This document shows positions 11,228 through 22,475 of a DNA stretch of 64,000 nucleotides, piece after piece (position 1 is the first letter of the stretch; the number at the start of each line of letters is the position of its first letter). Origin of the DNA: Porites lobata (Eukaryota; Cnidaria; Anthozoa; Scleractinia; Poritidae). The stretch is from the NCBI GenBank assembly GCA_942486035.1, contig CALNXK010000017.1, forward strand, positions 767,501-831,500. Direction: 5' to 3'. The notes beneath the pieces were generated by a model. That model searched no databases and was not told the DNA's origin. It saw only the letters and a program-made list of their open reading frames with translations. Made by a program: the position numbers and the translations under genes.

Positions 11228-11959
11228 TAGACTGTTCACAGTCCTCTATTTTTCCGTAAGATCTTCGAGATCGAGCACTTTGCGTTACGGGCTGCCATCT
11301 TGCATGAGTGTCAAAACTACTTAGGGGGCGGGGACGGTTTGGGAGGAAGCGAGAAAAATAGAGGGACTGTAATAACATCACTGCAGCTCGCGTTCAGGAG
11401 GCGTGACAGGAATTTCACGCCTTTTACCATTCATTGATTAAGAAACACCGCTGCAGATGAAAAACATGCCAGACACATTTAGCATCGATTACGCGTGTTT
11501 ACAAATATCTCCTTGCGAAACAGTGATTTTATAATGTTTCTGGGCCATTCCTCGAAATAAAATCGGCAAACATGCACAAGAAAACATTTTCCTGATCAAA
11601 ATACCAAAAATCCTTCGTGTGTTTGCGCAAGATGTGCCTTATGGTATGAAAGCGTACGTTTTATGGAAACGTCGACTTGTCAACAACTTGTCAATGTCGG
11701 CAATTTAGATTAAACCCATTATCAACGCAAATTAACATCTATTGTCTAATGACCAATCAAAAGCCTGCGTTGCTGGTACAACGCGCTCCGTGAACGCGAG
11801 CTGCAATGATGTTATTACAGTCCCTCTATTTTTCTCGCTTCCTCCCAAACCGCCCCCGCCCCCTAAGTAGTTTTGACACTCATGCAAGATGGCAGCCCGT
11901 AACGCAAAGTGCTCGATCTCGAAGATCTTACGGAAAAATAGAGGACTGTGAACAGTCTA
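11228..11959. mobile_element. Non-autonomous element with 8-bp duplication TTACAAAG and about 180-bp inverted repeats
   Basis: Left end TAGACTGTTCACAGTCCTC matches the reverse complement of the right end, and the match continues for about 180 bp, through ATTTTTCCGTAAGATC and CTTAGGGGGCGGGG. The 8-bp duplication TTACAAAG sits at 11220-11227 and 11960-11967 and fits the hAT-like pattern nTnnnnAn. The 732-bp element has no coding capacity; the short ORF at 11806-11997 is a shadow of the right arm. hAT-like is my best guess, but the terminal bases do not match the usual hAT consensus well. Confidence 0.88.
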
Positions 11960-12337
11960 TTACAAAGAAACGTTTCGGCGTGGCCCACCCAATGTAAATA
12001 AATTTGAGTAAAGTGGCCGAGTGTTCTGAAGTTGCTCTGTTTGAAAAGACATTTGTAATTTTTACAATAAAATCGATGATGTATTTACGGAGGTTTCGGT
12101 TATCGTTAGAGGAGACAAAAGCATATTTTGATTGTTTTAATTGCTCCTGTCGGAATAAAATGTCATATGAGTTAGCGAAACGAACACACGATGACGTGCG
12201 AGTAATAAGTTCCAGGGATTTCTTATAGTTCCCGATCTTCGGTCCTGAAATATGTTGTCAACACTTCCTTTGTTTTATATTGCGCAATCGGTCAATTCAG
12301 ATGACCGTCGTGCACGTTTCCAAGGCTTGCGGGTCAT

Positions 12338-13565
12338 CATGTTGTGTGTTTTCTTAAACTAAAAAGAGCATGAAGAGCCTTCTCTTTCAAGTGTTCGAGT
12401 GAGATATTAAAATTACCGGTTATGTATATTCATGGACAATATCAATGGTTTCTTTACCTATATGGAATTCTAGATTGGAGTTTTTCTTCGCTCGTTTTTG
12501 AAAGATCATAACTTTGGTCTTTTTTGAATTTATATCTAACATCCAAGAGTTGCCAAAAGAGGATAGTGTGTTGAGACAGTTCTTTACCCCTTTTTTAGAT
12601 CGTGATATAATAATCAAATCATCAGCATATAAAAGCGAATTTAATTTGGTACCATTTGGAAGGATGATAGGGTGTGATAAAGTATTTTAAAATGCGGACG
12701 GTAAGTCACTAACGAATAAATTGAAAAATAAGGGGCTTAAAACAGGGGCACCCATCGAGAGTATAGTTCAAAACTACATAAACATAGCATTGTTGAACGT
12801 ACTTTAGTATTTACACAGTAGATAAAGGCTTATTTTTATCCCCTAAAAATTTTTCATCTGTTCGGATTTCCTAGCTGAAAGTATAGTGATCCGAAAATTA
12901 TAGGGATCAAAATTTACCTTTTCGAAAATTTCAGCCAGAAAAAAGGCTCCCGAAAATTCTAGGTGACCTTTTTAGGGTAAAAATCCGTCAAAAATGGGCA
13001 ATCATACGATTTTTTTGAAGTTCGAAAATCCTAGGAGAGGCAGGCAAGCAAGAAATTTGTCCGAAAATGATCCGAAAATTCTAGACCTCAAATCGTCTTC
13101 CGAACAGATAATTTTCCGAAAATTGTCGTTGGGTGCCCCTGTTAAAATACAGCCCTGGCGTACACCTCGTGAATAGCTAAAAGATCTTGTTTGACTCGTA
13201 CCTATTTTCAATGCACAAGAAGAGTTTGAATATAGGTTTTTGATTAAATATTTTAAAACACCCGCCTACACCAATTTGTAATAATTTATATAAAGGTCCG
13301 ACATGCCAGACTGAGTCAAAGGCTTTTCTAAAGTCAACGAAACAAGCGTATATTTTCTCACCGTGACAGTGTAGGTACTTGTCTATGAGAGTTCGTAATG
13401 TTAGGAGGTGGTCTGATGTTCGATTTTTAGGTAAGAAGCCTATTTGAGACTTGTGGAGTATGTCCAGCGAAGTGACGTGTTCAAGAAGTCTTTGGTTTAA
13501 AATTGAAAAGAACAACTTTCCTAGACAACTAGAAACATGAATCCCGCGGTAATTTGATGGTGTCT
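12338..13565 (-). pseudogene. LINE 1: reverse transcriptase half
   Basis: Minus-strand reading gives NYRGIHVSSCLGKL (13540 region), then SQIGFLPKNRTSDH, the catalytic block ACFVDFRKAFDSVWH, RGVRQGCIL, FNLFVSDLP, SLLYADDLIIISRS (the YADD active site, about 12600-12640) and SWMLDINSKKTKVM. It ends in SLEHLKEKALHALFSL just before K. The frame is broken between GCIL and SPLF by element I (12743-13141) and by frameshifts near 12420. It continues as 7381-8434 beyond element K. The 5' end is truncated near 13565. Confidence 0.85.
12743..13141. mobile_element. Element I: 399-bp DNA transposon, CAGGGGCACCCA ends
   Basis: The inverted ends CAGGGGCACCCA and TGGGTGCCCCTG are flanked by TTAAAA at 12737-12742 and 13142-13147. 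It splits the reverse transcriptase motif GCIL/SPLF of LINE 1, so the boundaries are supported by the host element. The interior is rich in CCGAAAATT-like words. Related copies are at 31309-31806 and, inverted, at about 58384-58773. Possibly a hAT-like group with a 6-bp duplication (inference). Confidence 0.85.
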
Positions 13566-14829
13566 TCGTTTAACGTTATTCAGTGATGCTATTGATCGAT
13601 AGAAAAATGATCTCTGCGCTGCCTAGATTCTCCTAAACGTAGTGTCTAAGTGATCGTTCAACCTGTGATACAATGAGGTAGGCGGTTCAGTACAGCTGAT
13701 TTATAATACCACAAACTCAGAAAACGTTTTGGTGACGTTCTTGTACTGAAGATTATTCGTTTTTGATTAAAACTGTTTGGTAGAGTTCTAGTTTGTGCTT
13801 GCTTTCAAGCTAAGGACCAACATATAACTAGCATGGGCTCAAAGTAACTTGCAGCAAGGCGATGTAACATTTCAGAAAACCATGGATACATCACGAAGCA
13901 GGGATATGTCCTTTTTTGCAAGCCATCCAGACAAGTTCGCTAAAGGTTTTGGTAATATCATCATATTTCCTTTTTCCAGCAGTTAGTGTCCCGGCGGAAA
14001 GCTTTCTTAATAGCTGCAGTTTTTGATGTCTTTTCTGGTGTGTTAATCTTAAGTCGAAAGGACGGATATTAAATTTATATGACTTTTATTTACCGTTTTT
14101 AGTGTGAATCTGGTTATTGAGTTGTCTAGTACTAGCAGCACATAACCCTGCAAGGGTTATATGCTTCTGCTATTACCCAGAAAAACGAATACCTCCTGAT
14201 TAGGACTATATTCTTTCGGTCTAAACGTAAGACAAAATTCGTTTTGATTCGACCACGTTGATAATCGCATTAACGAGGATACTTTATTTTTAACAGAGAA
14301 TAGTTATAGCGTAATGAGAAAAAAGAACCTAAAAGTGCCTTGGCGGTTAATTTCTTCCTCGGAAATAAAGGAACTGTTTGTTTAGTACAGTAAATAGGGT
14401 ACAGTCAAGTACATTGATTGGGGGAAAATGCTTCTATATTGTTCTCTAAAATAAAATGGACATTTTACTCGTAAAATAGAGTTAACTAATTAGAGCGTAC
14501 TTCAGCCGTTGTTTCATTATGATATACTTTGCCCTGGGTGGCAAATATGTTGCTATCGCACATAAAAGAACATCGCGTGACTCAGCTCTGATTGAAGAGC
14601 TCCTTGTTTATCTTAGATTACATCAATAACTGACCTTCAGATGTTTCTACAAACTTCTGTGATAACAAGTTTTCATTGTTAGTAGCTGTAATCAATACTA
14701 TGTTATGCCTATATCCATCAATGCTAGCTGAGTGCTCCTTTGTTTTGTTCACTTTGCGTGCACGCGTTGTATTTTTCAATAGTAGTTTACTACGCATTAG
14801 TTTCTTATTTTTCCTGCGACACCCGCCCT
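13566..14829. other. Non-coding stretch, nothing recognised
   Basis: No coding signature, repeat boundary or RNA gene that I can support. Confidence 0.4.
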
Positions 14830-15135
14830 CAATTCAATATAGCTGGACCACTGGCTTAGGTGCACACCTGCTACTTTTACCTCCGCGTAGCAGGCCGGGT
14901 GGGACCCCCACCCCACCTTAGTTTATTCACTTCTGGGTGGGGATGCGCTTCACCCATTGCCTCGTCCGTTACCGTGCAGGGTGTGTCGCTGCCACCCTCA
15001 TTCCATTATTACTAGGGTGTGTATTGCTCTACTCAGTTTTGGGTGTGCCGCTGCCACTCTTATTGCATGCACTTTATGGGGTGTGTTGCCGCCACCCTTG
15101 CTTTACCCCAGGGTGGACCCAACAACCTTTAGTCC
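14830..15135. repeat. GC-rich degenerate tandem repeat
   Basis: Words of the type GGGTGTGT(C/T)GCTGCCACCCT recur at roughly 50-70-bp spacing (about 14979, 15043, 15081), ending in GGGTGGACCCAACA. The overlapping plus-strand ORFs in two frames are shadows of the repeat. Confidence 0.5.
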
Positions 15136-15452
15136 CATTTACTGCCAAAGACTGTGTATTTTATCTTGGACTACGTAGTTCAGCGATTAAGTTGTTAATG
15201 AAGAGTTAATCATACTTACGCGAAAACACACCCAGAATTATTACAGCCAAAATCAACAATGTTTCCATCGCGCCTGCAACCAAAAAAAAATTCATACAAC
15301 ATATTAAGAGTTTCCTCGAAAATAAAACTTTTTTTGACTCAAAAAAGTATGCTAAGCCTGAAGACTTTTGTTCTTGGGAGATCATAGCTTAATCAAAAGT
15401 GAAACACAAGCAGCGGTGATCATAAGCATTCTGAACGTTCAAATTTTTTTGT

Positions 15453-15699
15453 GTAAACTTGACGTTTCTCAGTCCTATGCTAGTCAACGTACATTTTCAA
15501 AAGTGATCAAAAGAGACAATTACAGATTATGATGAAACTATTCATACAAAGTTACAATTTCATTGATGAGAATTTTCTTAATCTCATTCCCAGACCCCTT
15601 GTCAATTTTGTATAAAAAAGTTCATTATAATCTGTGACGATCACTTTTAATCACTTTTGAAATTGCCGTACGTTGACTAGAGGGAAACGTTAAGTTTAT
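15453..15699. mobile_element. MITE with about 85-bp inverted repeats
   Basis: Left arm TAAACTTGACGTTTC...CTAGTCAACGTAC...TTCAAAAGTGAT matches the reverse complement of the right arm TAAACTTAACGTTTCC...CTAGTCAACGTAC, continuing to CAGATTAT(G/A)ATGAA. A clear target duplication was not seen. Confidence 0.7.
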
Positions 15700-16599
15700 A
15701 TATAAAAGTGCAAAAGTTCACTATGTTTTTCACCACTGTTTGCGTTTTAGATTTGATGATCCTGTGCCTAAAAATGGAATAATAGGGACGTTGGCGACGT
15801 CCATGAAAATGTCACTAAAAAATAGACTCCGCATCCTTTCAAACCATTTCGCGATTTTCCCGAGTCGCCCTGTTACTTCAAAGAAAGGAATTTAGGCTGG
15901 AACTGAAGAGAGGGGGCTGCGCTCGAGTTCAGACAGAGATGGCAGAATTTATCGCCTTGCCATTCCAGTCCTTAAAAGATTTAAAATTTGGCCATTTCAC
16001 GTCGTGGTTGTGCAGAGACAGCAAAGAAATGTACAGAAAAGGGTGATGCACGTGTAGAGTTGTTGTTTTGCTAACTAAACCTATTGCTTTTTGATGTTGC
16101 CGTTGTCGTCATAACGTCTCTAATAGGACATGGAGACAGGGACGTTGTGACTCGTTTTACAGAAACGTGGGACTCGGGAAGTGGGATAACGGACTCGGGG
16201 GCCTCGAGTATGGGTCTTGGAGACGTGAAATACGGGACGTTGGGACGTAAATTATGACTCACTAGGACACAAAATACAGGACGCGGAGACGCGACAAAAA
16301 TTGTTTCAGTTTCAGTAAATGTCGGGGATAACTGTGAATAAGTCACTTTCCTCATAAAAAATTTTGTGTTGTTGCTTCTATTTTTTGCGACCGCACCAGT
16401 ATACCGCTGTAGCAGGGGTTCCAAAATTCCTGCAAGAAGACTAGCACCCTGCTACCAGAGCCTTTCTGGTACTTATTCCATTTCTGCGAACTAGGGAAAT
16501 TTAAAAAATTGAAGCGACTACACAAATCGAGTAAGACTTTGTTGAGCATGTGCTACTTGTTGCTGGCCGTGATACACTCTGTTCTGAACCCTGACCAAA
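15700..16599. other. Non-coding stretch, nothing recognised
   Basis: A G-rich patch of GGGAC/CGGGAC words at 16130-16300 produces a 117-aa minus ORF without recognisable features. Confidence 0.4.
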
Positions 16600-16601
16600 T
16601 A

Positions 16602-16930
16602 CCGTAAAATTCCGAAAATAAGCCCCGGGGCTTATATTTTTCAAAGGCCCTTTTTGAGGGGCTTATTTTTGGAGGGGCTTATATTTGGAGGGGCTTATCT
16701 ACGGAGGGAAATTTGCGTTTCAAAATCGATCGGGCTAGCCATATAGTTGGAAGGAAATTTACCGTTTTTGCTCTGTTTTGCTTTGTATTTGGGGGCAATT
16801 TCCAAGTACAAGCAAGGGGGGCTTATATTCGGAGGTGCGATTTAACGGAGGGTTTTTTGCGTTACGAGTTTGGGGGGCTTATATTTGGAGGGGCTTATAC
16901 ATGGAGGGGATTTTTTTCGGAATTTTACGG
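16602..16930. mobile_element. TA-flanked MITE, CCGTAAAATTCCG ends
   Basis: CCGTAAAATTCCGAAAATAA at the left and its reverse complement at the right, flanked by TA (16600-16601, 16931-16932). The interior is a series of GGGGCTTATATTTGGAGG words. The same family is present at 30877-31273 and as a fragment at 39786-39872, with a cousin at 24906-25282. TA duplication suggests Tc1/mariner-type mobilisation. Confidence 0.85.
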
Positions 16931-17385
16931 TATACTGTCAATAGTTTCGTTTTATAAATAAACAGATGGTCGCTCTCGGAAAACCAGTTTGACCTAAGAA
17001 AACAAAATTTATTAGTTTTAGCCTGCGTCGCTAGCGAGATTCTTGTGCACGGGGAACTTTCCTGGCGGAGGAGCCGCCAAGCAAAGCCAGCGGCGAAGCC
17101 GAGAGGGAAAATCCCGCCTGCCACCTCTCTTATGAGTTTTGAATGCCGCTCACTTTTGAAGGAGGGTGCTAATGCGGGTACCCAGTTCTCAGTTAACTAC
17201 TAATTTTTTTTGGCCAGATATCAGTTAACTACCAATTTTTGGTTAACTTAATTCACTTTCTTACAACGACTATTATTCCGTCATAACCAGAATTTTCTTT
17301 ACTTCAGCAAGTCAATCACTTTTGGGGGAGCGTCCTACTAAAATCAAGGAATAAATTGCATGAATTTCCACTTAGATAATTTAAT

Positions 17386-17451
17386 AATAATAATGAAAAT
17401 AATAATAATAATAATAATAATAATAATTATTATTATTATTATAATTTAATA
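17386..17451. repeat. (TAA/TTA)n microsatellite at a LINE 3' tail
   Basis: Tandem AAT then ATT triplets next to the 3' end of the CR1 fragment at 17640-18300; such tails are typical of CR1/L2-like LINEs. Confidence 0.9.
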
Positions 17452-17639
17452 ACTTCAAGAGCGCTATTTACATTCACCGATCAACAGCGCTTAACAACTT
17501 AAAAAAAACTACAATTCAAATTTGTAAAACTAATTACATGTACATGAATATTAACGATGTATATTAACAATCATAATATAGAATATTTATAATAATGATA
17601 ATGAACTTAATTAATAATATTATTAAAGTGAATACCAAA

Positions 17640-18300
17640 CAGATTACTTTGTAAAAGCTGCACGAAATACATAAGTTTTCAGCTTACATTTGAAAATAGC
17701 TAATGATTGAATATCACGTAATTCAGCCGGCAAACTATTCCATAAATATGGGGCAGCAGCAGAGAAAGCCGTGTTACCTAACGTGACAAGCATTTTCCCT
17801 TTAGGAGGGTCTAGCAATGAACTTTGATTTGATCTAAGATTATAAATAGACCTAGGCTTAGTGTTAATTCAGGTCTATGATATACTTAGGCGCCAATCCA
17901 TGAATAGCTTTAAATGTTAAAATTAAGATCTTAAAATGAACACGATGTCGTACTGGTAACCAGTGAAGTTGATAAAGCGCGGGAGAAATATGCGAGTACT
18001 TACTTAAGCTCAGAACAAGTCTCGCCGCAGCATTCTGCACACGCTGCTATTTAACTATTTGCGTGTTAGGAAGACCATACAGAAGTCCATTACAATAGTC
18101 TAAACGACTAGTGATAAAAGCATGAATAAGCGTTAGTAACGAATCGCGAGATAAATACTTCTTAATCCTTCTAATATTATGTAGGTCATAAAACGGGGCA
18201 TTACAGATTTTAGTAACATGCGTTGACATTGACAACTTATTATCAAACCATGCACTTAGATATATAAGTAACTGAAAATATAGAGCATAAAATAACAACT
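17640..18300 (-). pseudogene. CR1-like LINE 2, C-terminal fragment
   Basis: The minus strand reads WFDNKLSMSTHVTKIC, then HAFITSRLDYCNGLLYG (18070-18130). After a stop come RVQNAAARLV and YQLHWLPVRHRVHFK (17910-18000), and finally FSAAAPYLWNSLP and FKCKLKTYVFR (17650-17760). This order is the conserved tail of CR1 reverse transcriptase proteins. Dead through frameshifts and stops; 5' truncated. Confidence 0.85.
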
Positions 18301-18673
18301 GAATTTAAGTGTTGATGAGTTTGACTAACACAAAAGCTAATTGGGGGCACTACGTTAATAGAGAAATATTTTAAAAAGTTTACGGTACCTAGTAAAAAAT
18401 ATGACAATGGGAGTTATAAAAAAGGGGGCACCGGCCTCATAGGTCCAGACGCACCAGTCATCAGTGGGACAGAAAAAAATCAGAAAGTAGAAAATGTGTT
18501 TGGAAAACTTTATTGCTTTCGTTAACATCAAAGATCTTATTCAGTAAAATTAATAGAATATCACTTAACTGTTACCTTTTCATTTATCACTTAACTACTG
18601 TTTTTTGGCCATTTATCAGTTAACTACTGTTTTTTTGCCCAAATATCAGTTGACTGCTCACCTCATTGGCACC

Positions 18674-19350
18674 CTCTTGACACCTTGGTTGGAATCAGGA
18701 AGAGCGGTGTAATACGAAACTGACCGGCAAACGAGCCAGGCCAAGCGTAACAAAAATTAGCAGAGACCGGGAGCCAATAACTTATGGGCCCCTGTAGAGA
18801 ATCAAGTCACGGACAAAACAACTACAAGTAGCACGTTATTTAGGATGCAGGCAGGGCATTCTACAGTTGTTCCAAATTGAAGAAACTAAAACCTTTACTA
18901 AACGATCACTTAGCCTCAATAAAAAGCTCAACTCTTCTAGAGAGGTCAAATAATTCTCTATTTAACTGCTTCAGAGGGATTCAGAGGTAAACTTCTGTAA
19001 GAGACAAAAACCACAGGAAACCAATGCACAGGACACATATCGGCCACATGACACGATGACATTTGATCAGTCAAAACGAAGAATCCTCCACATCATACTC
19101 CACCCACCAGGAACCCCTGACCCGCTTTTCTAAGGTGCCATCGTCGAAAGGGGTAGGGAAAGGGAGGAAGGTAAAAAGGGAGGAGAATTAGGGGGAGAGG
19201 GTAAGGGACGCCTGCTATAAAAACCCTGTTTTGGTCAAAGCCATATATCATGTGTAACTTATTAGGGTGTATCCTGGTGTGTATTAGTGAGAGGCAAAAT
19301 GAAACATGATGCAGGCATTAAGGAAATGAGGAAATGTGTTCTACTTGCAT
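18674..19350. other. Non-coding stretch, nothing recognised
   Basis: No domain-bearing ORF or repeat boundary detected. Confidence 0.4.
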
Positions 19351-19834
19351 CACAGGTAGCCCAAGCTCGAAATATGAGCATCGGCGAGCATCGGCTTTGT
19401 TGCGTAACATTCGAAATATGAGGATTCGTATGGGAAAAAACCTATCGTTTCTGTAACCTACAGAAATGAAAGGATTTTAATAAAAAACAGTTTACCTTAC
19501 ATAAAATGTGCGTTACGTCTCTCCTGTGTGGCCCATGGGCCGATCCATGGCCGTTTTATGGGTTGTATTGTAAACGGTTTTCTCTCCCTAGTAAGGTTTA
19601 TTATAGAGAGATCAAACCGGTTCCAATAACACCCTATTAAATGGCCATAAATTGGCTGGGAAACCACACAGGAAAGAAGAAACACAACTTAAGTAAGGTT
19701 AGCCGATATTTGTTTAATTCCTTTTACATTCGTAGGCTCCAGAAACAATATTGTTTCTCTCCCATACAGTTCCTTATATTTTGAACGTTACGCAACAGTG
19801 CCGATGGTGATATTTCGAGCTTGGGTCACCTGTG
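19351..19834. mobile_element. MITE, CACAGGT..CCCAAGCTCG ends
   Basis: The left end CACAGGTAGCCCAAGCTCG and the reverse complement of the right end CACAGGTGACCCAAGCTCG pair, and the match runs inward for about 190 bp (GTTGCGTAAC, ATTGTTTCTC, CCTGTGTGG). Flanks CTTGCAT (19344-19350) and CTGGCAT (19835-19841) form an imperfect 7-bp duplication. The minus ORF at 19497-19685 is a shadow of the palindrome. Confidence 0.85.
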
Positions 19835-19841
19835 CTGGCAT

Positions 19842-20665
19842 AAGGTTTGGAAGATCAAAATTACACCAATCATGTAGCAACTTCACGTTAAAACCGGAAA
19901 AGAACCAACTGTAATAGCTTGTTTAGCAGGCAGAGATGCTCAGGCGGGTTTTGTATACTGGATTTGTCCAAAGACTGAGCGACAATTCAAGGCGATTGCG
20001 ATTCTTGCCAGACATCTGCAATGCCGATATTCACAGGCAGTCACTAGACCGTATGCCTTTTGTCTGTGCTATTTAACATGATTGTATTTTTGGCGGTAAC
20101 GGCCGCCCTTAGGTAATTATCGGGACTTTCGAGAAACAGTCCTGAGGTAAGCTCCTGGGAAACCATTAACGTTCAAAGTCTGAAACCAACTGCAAAGATT
20201 CGTTTCCACAAAGACTTTAAGGGATTCATCTTTAAAATTGGTAATACAGTTGATAAAACCAAATTTACGTTTTTCACCACGCTCAAGCGAACGTAAATTA
20301 TTTTCTCTTTAAACGCTGCAGAAATCATGGCAAATCAGCGACTCGGTATGGTTGGATGCTTAGGCAATCTAAACCGAGCAAGAGACGAAAAATGATTTTC
20401 TTTTTGGCATAGAAATACTCACTAACTGTAAACTTCACCTTAAAAGCCTCCCTGTGCGTTATTGGGTGTCCTGTGCAATTAATAAGAAAGGTTTTTTCGA
20501 GATTGCATTCGTCATCGTCGTCGACACACATTTGCCTCGCTTTGAGGCGCTTGCTTACGTTTTGCCTCACTTTGACGCGCTAACTCACGTGGTGATTCGT
20601 GTGTCCTCGTCTTCGTAAATCGTTTATCTTTTAAAAGTGTGCTGAAACTTCGTAAAGCGTACATA
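19842..20665. other. Left flank of element A, nothing recognised
   Basis: Short ORFs only. A 25-bp word (ATCTTTTAAAAGTGTGCTGA, near 20626) resembles one at 36438 on the far side of element B, in the same orientation. Confidence 0.4.
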
Positions 20666-20669
20666 TTAA

Positions 20670-21324
20670 GAGTGGCTGTCTGTAAGGATCGAGAATCGGC
20701 GGTCAGCGACCCATTTGGCGAATCCCTGATATTTTGCCCAAAGCTAGCCTTGGGTAGACTATTTTCAAAAATCATATTCAAAAGTTCCAACGATTTTGTT
20801 TATTTGTGAAAATTGAGAAAAATTAAAAGTGCAGTCAAAATGCGGTCAGAGTGCGGTTTTTTGGTTGATCAAAAGGTGCGATGATGAACCTCCGCCGAAG
20901 TCTTAAAATGAACTCAGTTGACCTCAAAATAACAAGAATTTCAAAGCAATCAATCTTCTACACTACCAATGTTTTAATCTTTTCAAATATGATAGTACAA
21001 TGGTTTTTCAGGCCATTTAGAAAACACCTTCGGAGACCGCTTCCGATAGCGGCAAAATGTAGCTAATATTCATCAGGATAAAAATGTTCCTGGTATGTCA
21101 GTTTTTAACAATTAAGCATTGCAGAGCTAAAATATAGGTCTTAAAGATTTACCAAGTAAAGTTTCAAGGTCGAACTCGAAACGCTTCCCTTCGAAGGAAT
21201 CGGAAGTCTGAGCAATATCAACGTGCAAAATGGCGCTGGATTTATAACAAACATCTAACATTATAGTTACAACCACTTGCGTTAAAATATATCAAACTAA
21301 ATTTACTTTAACAATTTTAAGTTT
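20670..21324 (+). repeat. Element A left terminal inverted repeat
   Basis: 655 bp, matching the reverse complement of 28995-29649. Starts GAGTGGCTGTCTGTAAGG directly after TTAA. Confidence 0.92.
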
Positions 21325-21383
21325 AAGCATTGCAGAGCTAAAATATAGGTCTTAAAGATTTACCAAGTAAAGTTTCAAGGTCT
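21113..21383 (+). repeat. 60-bp direct repeat at the inner edge of the left arm
   Basis: TAAGCATTGCAGAGCTAAAA and the next 40 bases occur at 21113-21172 and again at 21324-21383. The second copy starts exactly where the inverted match to the right arm stops, and the right arm has one copy only. Confidence 0.85.
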
Positions 21384-21839
21384 ATCTCAGTACGCTTTCT
21401 AAGAGACAAGTCAGTTAACTTTGTAATATTATCAGCGCTTGTCAACAAACATTAAAAAACATTTTTCTCGTCCCGTCACTCGATCAGAAGGGCACTTTCC
21501 ATATCTTCTTTCGTTTGAAATTCACAAGTCGTTTTAGATTAAGTTAAACGCAATAAACACATTTGGCCTCTCAGACCTAAACAGTTTCAAAAGAAAGATC
21601 GGTTGAAAAGAATTACTAACCCCGCATATCTCAAGACTGCCTGGAATTTTTACTTCAGTTACTTGATCTTCCTAAAGCGCCGTATCCTGTAAATGCAACC
21701 TTGTTTCGATGTCTCAAGCGCTCAGGATGCGAGCAATACAGTACTCCAAATATTTTTAATACTATCAACTCACGACTTTTCGTTGAATTGCACAGAAGTG
21801 AAAAGGAGTTAAACAAAGTAATCCGAACCCAAACAAACA

Positions 21840-22090
21840 CATCCTCGGAGACCCAGGGGCAGATAGTAGGGACGAGGGAAAGTGTAAACGGGCGGAGAAA
21901 TGTGGCACGAAGAGTTTTCTGGCACCAATCAGAAGCCAGAACGGCGGCGACCGTTTGGAACTGGTCTGGTAAGACATTGTCCCCAGGGGCTCTTCTCGCC
22001 GTTCTTTACTTTTCTTCGTTCCATATATATTTTTCCGCCGGTTTACACTTTCCCTCGCCCCCTTTATCTGCCCCTGGGTCTCCGAGGATG
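21840..22090. mobile_element. MITE with 9-bp duplication AAACAAACA
   Basis: Both ends read CATCCTCGGAGACCCAGG inward, with arms of about 65 bp (to GTGTAAAC(G/C)GGCGGA). AAACAAACA is present at 21831-21839 and 22091-22099. Long overlapping ORFs here (21701-22153, 21765-22109) are palindrome shadows. Mutator-like by duplication length (inference). Confidence 0.9.
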
Positions 22091-22475
22091 AAACAAACAA
22101 AGACTGCACTAATTCGGCGCTATTGTAAAATTGGCACTGACACCATGAGATGACTGAAACCGAAAACGAAATTTACATTTACCTTTTCCTTTTCTCCATT
22201 TTGTGTCCACCATTGCAAACTTTCAGTAAAAACACATCAGAGGCTTTAAAGTTCATATTCAGATCCATTTGTGGCGCTTCGAAATGCGTGCATGCTTGGC
22301 GTACAGGAAATTTACCAGAAAGTCACGCAACCGTGCGCACGAGCACACCCGTCACTATTGTGCAACAACATTTCGCAACAGGTTAAAAATACAGCGTTGG
22401 TCATATATCCTTGTTTAACTCGGTCTCATCTTTTCTTGAATGGCTCACTGTACCTACAAAGCGCTTCTAGGTTAG

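Larger units (their letters stand above)
8435..12337. mobile_element. Element K: 3.9-kb insertion with 4-bp CATG duplication
   Basis: The element is flanked by CATG at 8431-8434 and 12338-12341. Its ends are short imperfect inverted repeats, AGGACCCGCA on the left and, in reverse complement, ATGACCCGCA on the right. Removing K and one CATG joins the two LINE 1 halves in a single open frame (from LRKHT on one side into KLKPSL on the other), which strongly supports the boundaries. K has no coding capacity that I can see. It carries a palindromic MITE (8560-8723), a minisatellite, a satellite array (9692-10740) and an 8-bp-duplication element (11228-11959). Superfamily unknown: 4-bp duplications occur in several DNA transposon groups. 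Confidence 0.75.
17162..18673. mobile_element. Possible element with GAGGGTGC(T/C)AATG ends enclosing a CR1 fragment
   Basis: GAGGGTGCTAATGCGGGTA at the left is the inverted counterpart of GGCACCCTC at the right. Subterminal words TCAGTTAACTACT...TTTTTGGCC occur near both ends but in direct orientation (17187-17250 and 18585-18655). No convincing target duplication, so the element call is tentative. Confidence 0.4.

Noticed and set aside
21701..22153. 150-aa and 114-aa overlapping ORFs on both strands
   Set aside because: They run through the palindromic MITE at 21840-22090; the similar peptides on opposite strands are a consequence of the inverted arms.
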